NCBI GenBank assembly: GCA_930367205.1
Contig: OV884014.1
Span: 115,203,768 to 115,267,767 of the forward strand
From: Acanthosoma haemorrhoidale
Taxonomy: Eukaryota; Arthropoda; Insecta; Hemiptera; Acanthosomatidae
Direction of reading: 5' to 3'
Length of the DNA stretch: 64,000 nt
The translations under genes were made by a program, and so were the position numbers. Each line of letters opens with the position of its first letter. Positions within the stretch are counted from its first letter, which is position 1. The notes beneath the pieces are model-generated. The model saw only the letters and a list, made by a program, of their open reading frames with translations. It was not told the DNA's origin and ran no database searches. Below, piece by piece: positions 1-40,669 of the stretch.

Positions 1-2231
1 CATGACCCATAGCCGAGGCGAATAAACAAGAAAAGAAAAAAAAATGTCACTTCAACAACTTTGTAAATGACCGTATCTGCATGACCAAGTGAACGAAGGA
101 ACCATCTTGCCTGTAGCAGCGGGTTTGTCAATTCTAATGACCCTAAACCACCGATAGCTTCGCTACCTGCAAAACATAAATATTTTATTCATCAGTAGAT
201 GGGTAATTGTGTTTATTTATACAAACAGAAAAACATATAGGTATCATTAGGCCTCATAATTTTAAACTATCTTGATCACAGAAAAAAAAAAAAATGTAAA
301 TAGCCAGAATATTGATCAAAACAAACCTTGTGAAATCGGCTCGAAAAGATTATTTAATACACAAGTTCTATTCTAGTTTTTGGAATATATTTACATTTAT
401 TTAGCTGCGACTGTCTTTAATATTTCATTAACCATAATAACAAGAAAAACTCTGAAGTTTAAACCCAATAAGTTAAGATGAATAAGATTTTCCAGATCAC
501 ATATTTTCAGTTAAAAATATTTTAATCAAAACACAAACAGTGCGATCTTGGGTGTTGTTGAATATACTTTTATAAATTTTCATTAACATTTTATTTTTAT
601 GACCCCTATCATGGGAGTCTCACCCAACGAGCTTAACAGTCACTTTTAACATAATGAACGTGTTTATATTATAATGTATAGCATTAAATAAATTTATTAT
701 TGCATATTTATAAAATACCTTGAAATAAATACAATAACTAATTACCTGAACTGCCATGGAGCAATATGTAATATATCGCAATTATAGAAGCCAGATGATG
801 ATAGAGCATTATCTTTGGCTCCGGCTGATGTTTTAAACACCAGCCGAAGTCATAAATAAAGTATCCAATGCTCACAAACATAGTGATAACCTGAAGATTA
901 GTGTTTTCTTCGCCTAAAAAAGTACAATCAACATTAGTATTAATTTAAATGATTTTATATAAATTTAACAGAAACTTTTAACATGGGAAGGAGGAAAGGT
1001 CGGGGAAATTAAACACATACTAAAAAATACAACAAATGGAAAGGGCAGAACAATACTTACTGGGGTGGAAACAAGAGAAGAGGGTGGGCTTTTGTAGGAA
1101 TTGGAAAGAAACAAATACAATTTAATTATCTAAACTTGTTTTGAAATCTGTGCACCCCCATTTAATATTAACAACAAAACCCCCCTTTGGGTCGTGAAGT
1201 TTACACATTACACAATGAATATGAATGCTGGGCATAGCTTTTAATATTTGGATGTAAACTTTTCTAAAAGACACACTTCAAAATGACATGAAAACTTAAA
1301 TTCTTGTCATGGGCAGCTGACAGAGTCAAGGAATAACATTACACGAATCCAACGAATTTTCTTGTTTGTAAATTTCCACATTACGAAACAATTAATTTAA
1401 TTAAATATTAGTCTACTTACTAAGGAACAGGACGATTATATACTATAAACTAGAGTAGGGAATCATGATTTAATAAATATCATGTCTTCTTAATACTTTA
1501 CTTAGGAAACTTCAGGAACAAAAACATGAAAATATATTTAAATCTATGTACAGAAACAATACCTATCTGCATTGATTCGGTTTGTCATCATAAGTTGATA
1601 AAGCCACAAAGGGGCCTAAATGGAATGAGATAGACAATTTTCTAATCTTAGTTCATCATTTCATTCACTTGGACCAGAATCAAATGGCCTTCAACTAATG
1701 AAAACATTAGATCCCATTTGCTTCTTTATTTAACGCACACCTTAAAGAAGCTTGTCTAAACAATCTAGAAGCAATGCCTAAAGAGTATTAATTCTTTTAT
1801 GTTTATTTATTTACACCCTTATGTCATCGCTTCAAGGGCAAGAGAAGGACATCCTAAGGAATGCAACCCACTTGTAATTGCGAAGCAATTAGCTAAAACA
1901 ATGCAGACTGTGCAATCCTCATAACAAAGGAATAATTAACGAAATTTTTTGTTAAAAATTTTCTAAGCAAATATGTTAATGTTCCAAATTATCAGGGTAA
2001 ATAGATAAAGTGTAATTTCTTGCCTGGATTGTATAAAGGGTTTGGTCCATAATAGATGCTGAGGAAAGCAAGCAAGACCACTATGACTGCATGAATAGCC
2101 GCAACTGCTCTAGATGTAAACTCTTCCCCCCATTTGTAGGTCGTGCGAAATTTTTTATAAACTCCATACCAGCACAACGTCGAAACAGCAGATACAGCGG
2201 TCACAGGAATCAAAGAACTTGTAAACAACAT
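1..2231 (-). CDS. TLCD5: TLC-domain membrane protein, TLCD5/TMEM136-like (3' end beyond the window)
   Basis: Three coding exons are visible: 2231-2024, 913-746 and 166 to the window edge; the C-terminus lies beyond base 1. The joined reading keeps one frame. Exon 1 opens with a hydrophobic segment followed by a TLCWYGVYKKF-type stretch and a WGEEFTSRAVAAIHA block. Exon 2 carries NTNLQV, GYFIYDFGWC and MLYHHLASI. Exon 3 carries SLELTNPLLQARWFLR and the start of a further membrane helix. These match the order of conserved blocks I recall for human TMEM136/TLCD5 (GYFIFDLGWC, AHHTLSI, ELTNPLLQIRWFLRE). TLC proteins are multi-pass membrane proteins; the activity of this subfamily is poorly known. 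The ATG at 2231 is chosen because an in-frame stop lies about 45 bases upstream. Intron 1 appears to use a GC donor (bases 2023-2022), the only junction that restores the conserved NPG-EENTNLQV reading. The gene is divergent from CHK1. Confidence 0.85.
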
Positions 2232-3434
2232 GTTAGCATTGTCTGGTGATCCAACAGGGTTAAGCAGTGAAGAACATCACCAGCACCGAATAGACGAGAC
2301 ACTGATTAAATAATAATAAAAATTCTAGTAATTCATTAAGCTTTGCATAATCCGACTGATAAAATTCTCCTGAATCATTACCCCGAACTACATCCCTACT
2401 ACCTAGAAAATAACCTCCACAGAGGTTAACATTGCGAACGTCAGGCAAAGAAATCTGCCCGCTCATCAGCTGTTTCAGGGGAATCAATACTTGAGCATTA
2501 TTCTAATAAAAATTAAAAGATATTAATTTCTAAATGTAGTTTAATTTTTTCTTAGACGCATATTCATTGAATAACGTATTTCAGTTATTAAAAGTGTCAG
2601 TTTTTATTGTTCGTTAATCCCCGTTCACATAAGCATGCACAGGTGAGTCTTGTTTTGCAATGTGTGAAACGCACATGGCTACTCCTGAACTTATTTATTG
2701 TACCTATTTACAATTCATGTCTGTAAAAAAACGAGTGCTGTAAAAATAAAAATATGTTTCAATGATACAAAGTTGTTCTCTGGACTAGGAACATATTTAC
2801 CATCTAGCAAATGAGAGAACAACTATCATTGTATGAAAACATACATGCAGAATGCAATCATAGAGCGCATGCATCTAGAGTTAATGCACGATGACTGTCA
2901 ATTTCTGTGTGAACCTTGCCTAAAAGTACGTCTATGCTACCAGTAAACTCAGTCGGATTGACAACATTAAATCATAACATAATTAAAAATAACAGTATTC
3001 ATAATTTTGCGGTTAAAATAAATTGTTAATCAGTAATTGTAAGAATATCGATAAATCAAGCTGAGGGTGCAATGCTTATAATTAATTTACGATAATCGCA
3101 AAAAAACCAACATTAATTAATATCTTTTACTTAAAATTTGATTTTGTAAAAGCATATTAAATTATTATTTTTCGATCTAGACTTCCTGTTTCTTATTGAC
3201 CGGGCCTTGTTAACCTTGCGCACAGCAAGACATCGTGTGAAGTCCTTCACTTTATTAGCGTGTTGAAAAAAGCCACTTATATACTTCTATTCTGTCCAGA
3301 AGGTAAATAGTATTTAACTTATTGTTTATATTTGTAATCTTGACTAACGAATCCTTTCTAGTTTCTAATCTTAATACCATTTGAAAGATTTTATTAAAGC
3401 AATCACCATGCTGAATCGCCATTTTCTTTTCTAG
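2232..3434. promoter_or_regulatory. Divergent TLCD5/CHK1 intergenic region, probable bidirectional promoter
   Basis: About 1.2 kb separates the TLCD5 start codon (minus strand) from the probable CHK1 5' exon (plus strand), so both genes must initiate within or next to this stretch. The part nearest CHK1 (about 3190-3480) is less AT-rich than its surroundings. No clear TATA or initiator motif was identified. A 75-codon minus-strand ORF (2487-2260) ends 28 bases before the TLCD5 start in another frame. It matches nothing I recognise and would be an upstream ORF if transcribed. The promoter role is inferred from layout only. Confidence 0.4.
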
Positions 3435-3578
3435 GCGCGAAAACGATAGAAAGATTGAGCTTGGAGATTTTCGCCATGGGTGTTTGCAAGGTTTCTAGGT
3501 GTCGGTGCTCTCTCGACACTTTCTTTAATTATAGCTTTAAATCGGCGGAGGAACGTTTGATGCGAGCGTTTATTGTTG
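3435..3578 (+). other. Probable CHK1 5' leader exon with an upstream ORF
   Basis: A relatively GC-rich segment ends in a strong donor (GTTG|GTAAGT, GT at 3579-3580). The CHK1 start-codon exon begins at a clear acceptor (TTTTTAG, exon from 6865), so a 5' non-coding exon must exist upstream and this is the best candidate. It holds an ATG in good context (GCCATGG, ATG 3476-3478) whose frame stays open to the donor. After splicing that frame runs past the CHK1 ATG in another frame and then stops. The 5' limit is uncertain: TTCTAG at 3429-3434 could be an acceptor, or transcription may start nearby. Confidence 0.4.
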
Positions 3579-5617
3579 GTAAGTAGAGTCTAAATTTAGT
3601 TGTAGACATTTTTTAAGTTTCCAACCTAGTGAAGGATGAGGGCCTTGCCTTTCTAAGGAATCACGTTGTAAGCTTATTTCTATTTCAACTGCTTCTTGTC
3701 TTTAGGCTATAGAAAATAATTTTTGAGCTGAGGGATTTTGTAATCCCATCATTGCTATGTTTTTAAACAGTAATATTGTTCAACATAACCGAAAATCTAA
3801 TGCTAAATGTTCTTTATTATTTGATTTGTTTTATCAATTATTTCCAGATTGTCCCTCAGTAATTCACATTTTAGTATTTAATTGATTGTATTATATTTTA
3901 GAATTAGGAATCATGTTTATCCTTCTGATGACCTTTTATTTTATACATTATTCCAGCATATGTCTGTATTTTTTAAATATTGTTGAAATGTAGTCCATCT
4001 GTTGAGTCTTTTATATTTCTAAGGTCAGAATCAATGGTGGAAATTTTATCAATATATTACTCCTAACTACAACACGTTCTATGTTGTTTAATTTAAATTT
4101 TATATATTTTCAAGGTCATTTAATATTGATAAAATAAAATAAAGTACTCTATATCGATGTAGTATTAGTTCTCAAAAACATTTAATGTTCGAATTAAACA
4201 GGTTTTGTCACATGAAACATTTATTATGTATGTTAATCTTAACCTTTAACTTTTTTTTATATGAAGCTATACTCTTCTACGAAGTTGTTTCAAAAATTGC
4301 GGTTGAATAATCTTAATGCTATTCCAACTTTAATGTAGTCTTCAATTTTGTTTTCGTTTTACTCTTATATACCTTCTCAGGTAACTAATACTGTTTAACT
4401 CACTCATCCCAAACAAAGGTTCTAAGGTTAGATCATTGTTTTCATCTTTTTGTTTTCTACTCCTTAAACTAAAATCATTTTTTTTATTCTGCTCTTTTTA
4501 TATATTTTGAGAAAGCAGCTTAAGATAATGATATGGAAATTATTATTAAACAGTGTAATGTATTTCATTGTTTTAATTTTTAACTTGTTTGTTGAGTTTT
4601 TTAAGCTTGAGGCAATTAAATTTAGTTTATACTTCTATTTCATTATTGTTTAATTGTACCTCTATTTTATTTTTGTCAAAAAAAAAAAAGTTAACTTCTG
4701 CTGGGATAGTTTTATAGATTTTTCTTTGTTAATTAAAATTGTTCATGTTGATTTAAGAATTACTTAAGAGTACCTTAATGGCCTAATAAAAATTGCATTG
4801 TTTGTATTAGTTGGACTTTCTCCCATTTTTTTTCTGTTGGTTTTAACCTTAATATCGATGATAAAAGTCGATGGTGATCATCATATTTAAATATTAGTCG
4901 GCAAATAATTACAAAGGCATATGTTTTACTGCTTAGCACGTATATTATAGTGTCTATTTTGTATTTAATATTTTTCTAAATGAGCTTCTTATCTTAATTA
5001 TGCTTTGGGAAATTCTTGTATTGGATGACCTATGAAGAGTGTATGTCTTAAATATATTTAATCGGTGTTCATTGTGTTGTATTAGAAGGTTATCACTATA
5101 TATTATTCAATCATAATATTTTTGAAATACCTCTTGTTCGACTGGAATATGATCTTCCTGTGAACAAATGCTTTAACCCCTCATCTCATATATTCATCAT
5201 TTTATGTAATTTTAGTAGTAATAGCTAGTTAGCACTTTGCGAGTAGTCGTTCTATATAGGAGCCTGACTGCTGTTAGTGAAACCTCTTTAGGGTCAAAGG
5301 AAATTAAAATATACTATCACGATTTATATGTTGGATTTCTACCATTGTAAGTTTATTAAACAAAGTAGTTTAAACAGGGACAAATATTTATGTTATTGAA
5401 CTTTTTCTTCAGAATTTTTTTCATATTTGTGTTCCATATGGCAGAATGACTAGAAGCTGTCATATCGATGTTATTATTTACGGTTTCTTAAATATGTCAA
5501 CATTTTAATTAATATCCAGTTTTTTTATGTACTTACCAAATGTTGCATTTTTGAAGTTTATTTATTTATTAACGTTGTAATAATAAACAATTTGAATCCA
5601 ATTAGAAGCAGTTAAAC

Positions 5618-5880
5618 TTGAATAATTTAAAATATTTTTTGGTTGTGCCGGTTCTTACAAATAAGAACTTGGCTGGTCTGGTTCCTGGTTCTTATTTCTT
5701 AAACCATGTGCTTCTTCCAAGTATCCATAGCTCACCTCTTCCTATACAGGCCTTGTCCTTCAGTGCTGTATCCTCAATGCCAACAAGTGGTTTCAAGGTG
5801 TCTTGTGATTTTGACTCTTCCTCATCTGGTCTACCTGAATTCTCATTTCCTGTGAGTGATAAGGATTGACCCTGCTACTT
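5618..5880. other. Unrecognised open block in the CHK1 leader intron
   Basis: The plus strand has an 83-codon ORF (5618-5869). The opposite strand is also open over roughly 5700-5880, with a polar composition (a GRPDEEESKSQDTLKPL segment, then GRGELWILGRS) that looks more protein-like than the plus frame. Neither strand matches a family I know. It could be a fragment of a retrocopied gene or of a mobile element; coding by the host is not supported. Confidence 0.2.
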
Positions 5881-6673
5881 ACCCTCTCTGCACTTGAAAA
5901 CTAGTCGTGGATGCTCTGAACCTCCAATTCAAATTTATTCTATTCCTAATTTAAAATTATTATTATTATTACACGAAATATTGGTACAATATAAATCAAA
6001 TCCATGGCACACCACACTTCAGTAACAAGTAGGGCTGGGCACGTTTCTATTTTAATTTTCTTTATCATTTCTGCTACTTATTCATTAAATTATATTGTTT
6101 ATCCTATGGCCCTGCATGCGATGCCCTTCCATCTAAACCAGGAGGGGGCCACCAACCATTCGGACCAGTAAACTCAACAATTTTTATAGGTACTATCTAC
6201 AGAATAATTATAAAAAACAAATAGATTATCATAAGCTTCAACTAAATAATAAACTTGGGTATCAGGTACACCAAGATAATCAGATTACAATGAAAAACAA
6301 TAACCAAATTTTTCTCGGATACCATCAGCGATTTAGTTTAGTTTGTGCTGTATAACTTTTTTTTTTGTTCATGCTGTAATCTTAATATACCTCCCAAAAA
6401 TTCATTTCCTGTTGACTTATCACCAAGGAAGAACCATATGTTATCTTCATCAAGGAATATGTTCAAAAATAATTATGTTCAACTCGATGGTTTTTCTTTT
6501 GATATTTTTAAAGATCTCTTCGCTGATTATTGTTAGTCCTTACTTGGGGACTTGTACGGAATGCAATTTTATAAAGAGTTCGCAGAAGTCATGAATTTTG
6601 TGGTAAGGTTGCAGGGAGTGAGGAGATGGGCTATTATTATGAATTAAAATTCTAGAAAATTACTTGACCCGTT

Positions 6674-6772
6674 TATAAAGGCTCACTGAAGTCAGTTTTT
6701 TATTATTATAAAGGCTCACTGAAGTCAGTTTTTTATTATTATAAAGGCTCACTGAAGTCAGTTTTTTATTAT
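6674..6772. repeat. Tandem repeat, 3 x 33 bp
   Basis: Three consecutive 33-base units, each beginning TATAAAGGCTCACTGAAG and ending in a T-rich tail (TTTTTTATTAT). The array ends about 90 bases before the acceptor of the CHK1 start-codon exon. The units are essentially identical, so the expansion looks recent. Confidence 0.95.
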
Positions 6773-6888
6773 GATCAGATACCAATATGCGTATATCACT
6801 GTTTGAAAAAATAAAACACAAGCTAGAAATGTTTTTAGTAACCTTGATATGTATTTCTTTTTAGATGGAGTTCCCTTAGTCCGTCAAC

Positions 6889-18074
<11,186 letters not shown>

Positions 18075-18306
18075 ATTAATGTTATAATTGTTGATAATTT
18101 GTTTGTAAGTTTTATTTATAAGTTTTAAGATTTTATTATATCAAACCCAGTTTGCTAATTAGATGAAAGGAAGTTTTAGAAAAGAAAGCAGTATTATAAC
18201 AATATGAGGTATTGATTAAGGAAAATAGATTTGACAGTCTTATCTATTGGATTTTAGTGCGTGCCTATTTTGTATTACTTTTTTATGTTTGTATGTATTA
18301 AATTTA

Positions 18307-18318
18307 AATAAAAATAAA
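18307..18318 (+). terminator. CHK1 polyadenylation signals
   Basis: Two adjacent AATAAA hexamers (18307-18312 and 18313-18318) lie about 235 bases after the CHK1 stop codon. A GT-rich stretch follows at about 18341-18355, the usual layout of a cleavage and polyadenylation site. No other strong hexamer intervenes between the stop and this point. Confidence 0.7.
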
Positions 18319-18329
18319 AAAATATTATT

Positions 18330-21170
18330 TACTTATTGATAGTTGTTGTGTTTACTTCTCTACCATTACTCCTCACAATTGAAGACTTTGAGAAAAACAC
18401 TACAAATAGCGTTATTAATTCTGGTCAGAACTCTGTGATAACTTAGGATTATTGTAGAAAAAAAGTTTAGCCTGAAAAGGTAGGCCTATCCAATTTAATC
18501 TATACTGCCTTCCAGTTTACTTACTTACAATTATAATATTTTGCATTGCAGCTTTAAACAAAAAAAACTTCGCAATAATAACTAGCTATATTATTAAAAA
18601 ATCCATTTTCCAATCATATTAAGTTGTCCCAAATTTAAATGAATTGACTTGACATCCGGATTAATAGTATGTATTATATTTTGTTTATAATTACAAAAAT
18701 CCAATGTACTGTGATCTAACATTGTGTTCACAAATTTGTGTTTGTTTTTTGGAAGCATGCATCTATGCTTAGTGGTGCCATTTAATCTGATCATGCTGAA
18801 ATTATGAATAGTCCCGTGCAAAAAGGGGTCATTAAGTACTTATTTTATTGTTCTTTTTGATGCTAAAAATAAAAGCCATGAGTAATAATAGGCATCAACC
18901 AATTAATTATTTATCTATAAAAAAAATATTTAATTCATTTTATTGAGTTGGGTGTTTGTATGCTGGGGCTCATGAGATCTATAATTATCTGGGTTGTTCA
19001 GTACAAGTACAGATAAGAAAAGGAATAGGTAAGGTCTAAATAAAAAGAATCATACTTTTTTTTTTTAGTAAAATCATTTACTTATAACATTTGCTCAAAA
19101 TAAAGTTATATTAACTCTTCATCCACGTATTGTCGAGAATATATATTAGTATAAGTCATGAATTATTGAAATTTTTATTATGGAATATCTATCTAGCTGT
19201 GGCCTTGATGGCATACAGTATTATCCAGTGGGCCTTTTCAGAGAAGTACTTTTGTATGTGAATTTATTTTTATGATATGTCAATATAATGGAAATCAGAT
19301 AAATTATTTAATTTGGACATTATTGGTAAGCTCATTCAAACTATTAACTAACTTTTTTATGATTGATCATGGAGACTAAATTTATATTATTTCTGAATTT
19401 CATGGGGTTAAGTTTTGTGGTTTCAAACAGCAAATTTTTTCATTTATGTATTTGTTTACTCATGAGTATTTTTAGATAAAAACTTTGCAACAATGTGGTG
19501 GATAAAGGTAAATTTTATAAAATAGGCTTTCATTTTCCTTTGGATAGATACATAGGTTATTTTTTTTTTGGCGAAGGTGAGCCAGACCAGCTAGAGCAAA
19601 TGTACAATAAATACTTGTGTTAAAACTCAAAAAAATTATTTTCCATAAATTGTATCAAAATAAGTTTCATATAAATAATAGTTAAAATATTTATAACATT
19701 GGTTCAATTGTATGTTAAAAATAAAGATATAATTAAAATTTGATTCATTTACCAGTCGAACATGGACCAAGTAATAGTTGCACCAAATAAACAATTATAA
19801 AAATGTTTTTGTTGGCCTAGAAAAATACAATTATAAAAAAAATTATGGCCACTATTCACTACACAATTATTTGTAATAGTTTACTTTGTATGTATTTTCA
19901 TTTTACCTGAGAAGCATGGACATATGGATGGTAAATTCTGGTGACTGAATTGTTGGCGGATTGCCAGTTCCATGGTGGGTCAGCATTTTAGTTTATATAC
20001 GGTATATTAATTTTTACACATTGGTTTATGTATCGAATATTTATTATCTCTTTACATCTCTTGAGTTAAAAAATGAAATTCATTATTGAAACTGCTCGGG
20101 ACAGTAAAAATAATGTAAGACAAAATATCTTATGTATAGAAATGTTGTTCACCACGAATCTTCAATCATTTTATTTGGTCTTTATTGAAGTGTTAGAACA
20201 ATTGGCAATAAAAATGCAATTTCTGGGAACCTAGACATATTGGGGAAAAAATGGTCAACGTTGAAAATGCTCATGTCATGTCCAGTTATGATAATTGTGC
20301 CCTTTATTGCTTAGTTAAATATGCTAAAACAAATTGTTCAACAGAAAATCTGTGCTTGGTAAAAAAAAATTTTTTAGTTGGCAAGTGTATTCAATGTAAA
20401 TAACATTTAGTCGGTAAAACTGAAATCTTTTAAATAAAAAGAAATATGGTAACGTTATGATCGATGGTTCAACTGGTTAAATATATATATATTGTAAGAA
20501 ATTTCAAAGTAGAAATAAATATTTTAACCAATTTCTTCTGTTCTGATTCAACTAAGCAGATTTAAGGATTTTTTTTATATTTGAATCAAAATTTTAGATT
20601 TTAGCTCATATTGGCGAGTGTTTTTAAGAATTTATTCTTGTTTCTGTTCAATATTTTAGCATTGGAAATAACAGTCAATTTTGATGAAATAAGGCTTATA
20701 GTAATATAAAATTCAGAGTTGGAAAACTTTGGTTTAATAAAATTCAGGCACTCTTGGTTGGTTATATTATTATGGGTTTGACAATAATCAAATTCATTCA
20801 ATTATGTATTTATTATTCAATAGAAGATAGACAAGAATAATTTTATCTTAATCTATTGATGTTAAATCACAATATAAATAATAGTAATTAACATCAAATT
20901 GAAGTACCAGTGTTAAGACTATTGACTGTAGGTGTGGATTTCATACAGTGATAGTAAATAGTTGGACTATTTTCAAGTCTTATCGTAAAAACATATCAAC
21001 CTGTCTAAACAATAGCATCCTTCAAATATTAGATAATGCCACCATGAAATGAAAATGGTCTCGATGAATCCAAATCTGAATTGCTAAAACTTATATATTA
21101 TAATTTAAGAGTTATGATGCTACTATTTAGATGGGACAATATTTAAAGAGACTGAAATGAAATTGTTTCA
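18330..21170. other. Convergent intergenic region between CHK1 and the lipase gene
   Basis: About 2.8 kb of AT-rich sequence between the 3' ends of two convergent genes. No protein-like ORF, RNA hairpin or recognisable transposon was found. The lipase 3' UTR must extend into the right end of the interval; its polyadenylation site was not pinned down. Confidence 0.5.
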
Positions 21171-21282
21171 TTATATAATAATTGGTCTTTATACAATAAA
21201 AATATACATACACTACTATCGACAGAAACTACTAATATAAAATAAATTATCTACAAATAAGTTAATTTTTGATTCTTATGAA

Positions 21283-37954
<16,672 letters not shown>

Positions 37955-38496
37955 TCTTCGTAGCCTGGTCCTTCATTTAATATCTGGAAAAAAAAGAAAA
38001 TTAACTGAATTAAGATAAATGGCGTCATTTTCTCTGATAATTTTTTTAATTTTGGATTTATACATTGACTTACATACTGTACCGAGTCTATAATAGTTTA
38101 TGTTTAAGTACACTCAGCTGACAATATTTATAATAAATTGAGTATTTAAGCCAAGACTAAAAGATGGAAGATGTGGTAGAAACATAATACAGCGTCATTA
38201 AAAGATTCATTTTTCGGTATTTTCTCAAATAACAATATGGCGTTACATTGTCTGGATTGTAGTGTGGAAGGATTGTCCAAAGGGAAGGGGGCAGCTGAGG
38301 GAATCGGTAGAGGATAGAGAAAGACATGGGACATGGGGAAGTTTCTGCATGTCATGGAACCCAACAACGTAAGCTACTAAGGGCATATAAGGCATATATT
38401 CTATACCATATGGCTATGATATGTGTTATGAATTATATTTAACGTTCTCATGTTTCGCTTTGTTTTTGTTTTTTTCAAATTGAAACTTCTTTTTTG

Positions 38497-39240
38497 TGCT
38501 AAAATTACATTATTAGGCAATAAGTAATTGTGATAAATGTTCTCATTCATACCGTATTTACAATTTCATTCACTCACTCATTCATACAGTATTTAAAAAA
38601 AGCCTAGAGGCCTCCCAAATCCGCATGGTTATCTCCTCCCTCACGTACGAAAGAGGAAGCGGAGTCTTGGGAAGTCCCCCACGCTCCTCCGTCAGCCGTG
38701 TCACAAGATACGAGCCATTGGAGGCTGACCAAGAGCGCGAGAGCCACATACGCTCAGGACATGATTGACACGCATTTATAGCAGGTCACAAGGCCACTGC
38801 CGCTTTAGTCTCCGAGGAGGATTATAGGGATGCAATAACTGTGCTATGGGATTAGGGTGGTTGGATAGGTTACTGTGGAATTTTATGAACTTGGAAAGGA
38901 TGAGTTCAAGAATGTAAGGTATATTAAGATCGTTATGAAGGGTTTTGTTGCTGACGTAATAAAGGGCATTAACAATTGTTCTCAGGACTTTTGATTGAAA
39001 GGATTGGATACGCTTGATGTTCGACTTTTTTGCTGTCCCCCAAAGCTCTATTCCGTATGTCCAGATTGGCTTAGGTATAACTTTGTAGATTAGTAATTTA
39101 TTTTCTATTGAGAAATAGGATGTCCTTGGAAGTAGTCTGTACAGTTTCCAAAGAGTCTGTTTAGTTCTTGTTTTTTGTATGTGGGTTCCAGGTCAGCCGT
39201 TTGTCGAGATAGAAGCCTAAGTACCGGACTATTTCGGATA
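38497..39240 (-). mobile_element. LINE family B, reverse-transcriptase C-terminus and 3' region
   Basis: On the minus strand it encodes a typical Jockey-type C-terminal stretch: TLWKLYRLLP, SIENKLLIYKVIPKPIWTYG, IELWGTAKKSNIKRIQSFQS. This runs into a 3' region shared with 31590-32000 and 51745-52380, ending in ATTACTTATTGCC...TTTTAGCAC. The upstream reverse-transcriptase core is absent. Confidence 0.8.
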
Positions 39241-40660
39241 CAGGGAGAGGAATGGAATTTTAAAAAACTGCTCTGTTTAATATCTTAAATGTTTATTTTG
39301 TCTACAATGCTTTTTTTGAACATTAGGAACATTAGACGTTTTAATCTTAAGATATAAGGAAGCTTAAAAACATCGGGTCAAAGTTATTTCCATTCACTTT
39401 TCGTACTTATATACATAACTTGAAACATATACCGGTTTTGAATATATTAAAGTTTTAGTTCGATTTTAGATAGAAGACGATAAATCGCGTTACATCTTTG
39501 AAAGTAGAGCTTCTACCCTCGTATAGCAATTTTAATGTCACAACAGAAAACTCAAACGATGATTCATCAGAGTAAACTAAATCACAAAGCCCTAAGCCAA
39601 TCATTCAGAAAAAAAAATTGCTTGGTTTAGAAAGCAAGGTAAGCAGTGGCTTAGGTCATATAAGGATTCTGCATCAGATCCAGTTACTAATAGAAAATTC
39701 TTTAGTGAATACTTTCGCCATTTGAAGAACACGACTTCTTCCAGCCACTACCAAACGTCAAAGAGGACATCTATGTACTCTGAAGAGAAGATAACGATGG
39801 AAGACAATCTTTTTCTTAGTTTTTCGAAGAATAATCGTTTGTAGTAGTGTTAGCTGAACCAAACTGAGAACAGACGATTTCACTTGTTACCCAATAGCTA
39901 CAGATTAGGAGATGCTTTAAAAAAAATTTAAATACTTTGACATTTTTCGTTCTTTCGGTAAGAGCGTAACGAGGAAGGCCAAAGATGGCTGGAAGTGCAA
40001 GAGTTTGGCAAGCACGTCGGTTCCTCCTACCGTGTCAATGACAAACCCAGGAGGACCCACCGGTGCATGTCTGATGGACGGCCACCTAGCGTATGAAAAA
40101 AAAACACGTGTGCAAGGTTCCGAACATCTTCTACTGAGCGTTATCTCTTGCATATATAAACGAATATTGAGAAGAAGTGAAGACGGTAATGATAAAAGTT
40201 AAACAAATACATATTATATACATACACATAGTTAACATACATAATACTAATAAGCGTTACAAAATTCTCATATCTTGACAACATGAGATAACTATCAATG
40301 AATTGTATTATTGATGAATGCACTTCTAGGTGTGGGGTTTGTTGGACACGGGTTCATGTTAGCCATCAAGCGAAAACGGGCATTTGCAGTACATTTTGAA
40401 GGCATTAAACATAAATTGAAACATGTTCTATTACATCCAAGCCGTTTTTCAAAGAGATATGCTACCTGTCTACGCTTAATATAAATACTGAATTTCATTG
40501 AAATAAGTTTAGAAGCTATTACAGGCTGTTGTACCAACATCTTCACCACGAATAAATATAAGTTCCCCTCTTCTCGGCCCAAAAAAAATACCCGTCTACG
40601 TTTCCGTATTTTAATAATAAAAACCTTAGGTGTCAGCTAAGAGAGGAGGAAACTAGTGCA
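39241..40660. other. Unassigned repeat-rich intergenic stretch
   Basis: Short ORFs on both strands (for example 40582-40295 and 40153-39917) show no recognised family. No splice-supported exon could be assembled. Confidence 0.3.
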
Positions 40661-40669
40661 TGAAACAGG

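Larger units (their letters stand above)
3579..6864 (+). other. First (5' UTR) intron of CHK1, 3.3 kb
   Basis: AT-rich intronic sequence without recognisable exons. Two internal items stand out: a more GC-rich block at 5618-5880 that is open on both strands, and a triplicated 33-base tandem repeat at 6674-6772. The boundaries depend on the inferred leader exon. Confidence 0.4.

Noticed and set aside
2260..2487. 75-codon minus ORF upstream of TLCD5
   Set aside because: Not in frame with TLCD5 and no family match; possibly an upstream ORF or chance.
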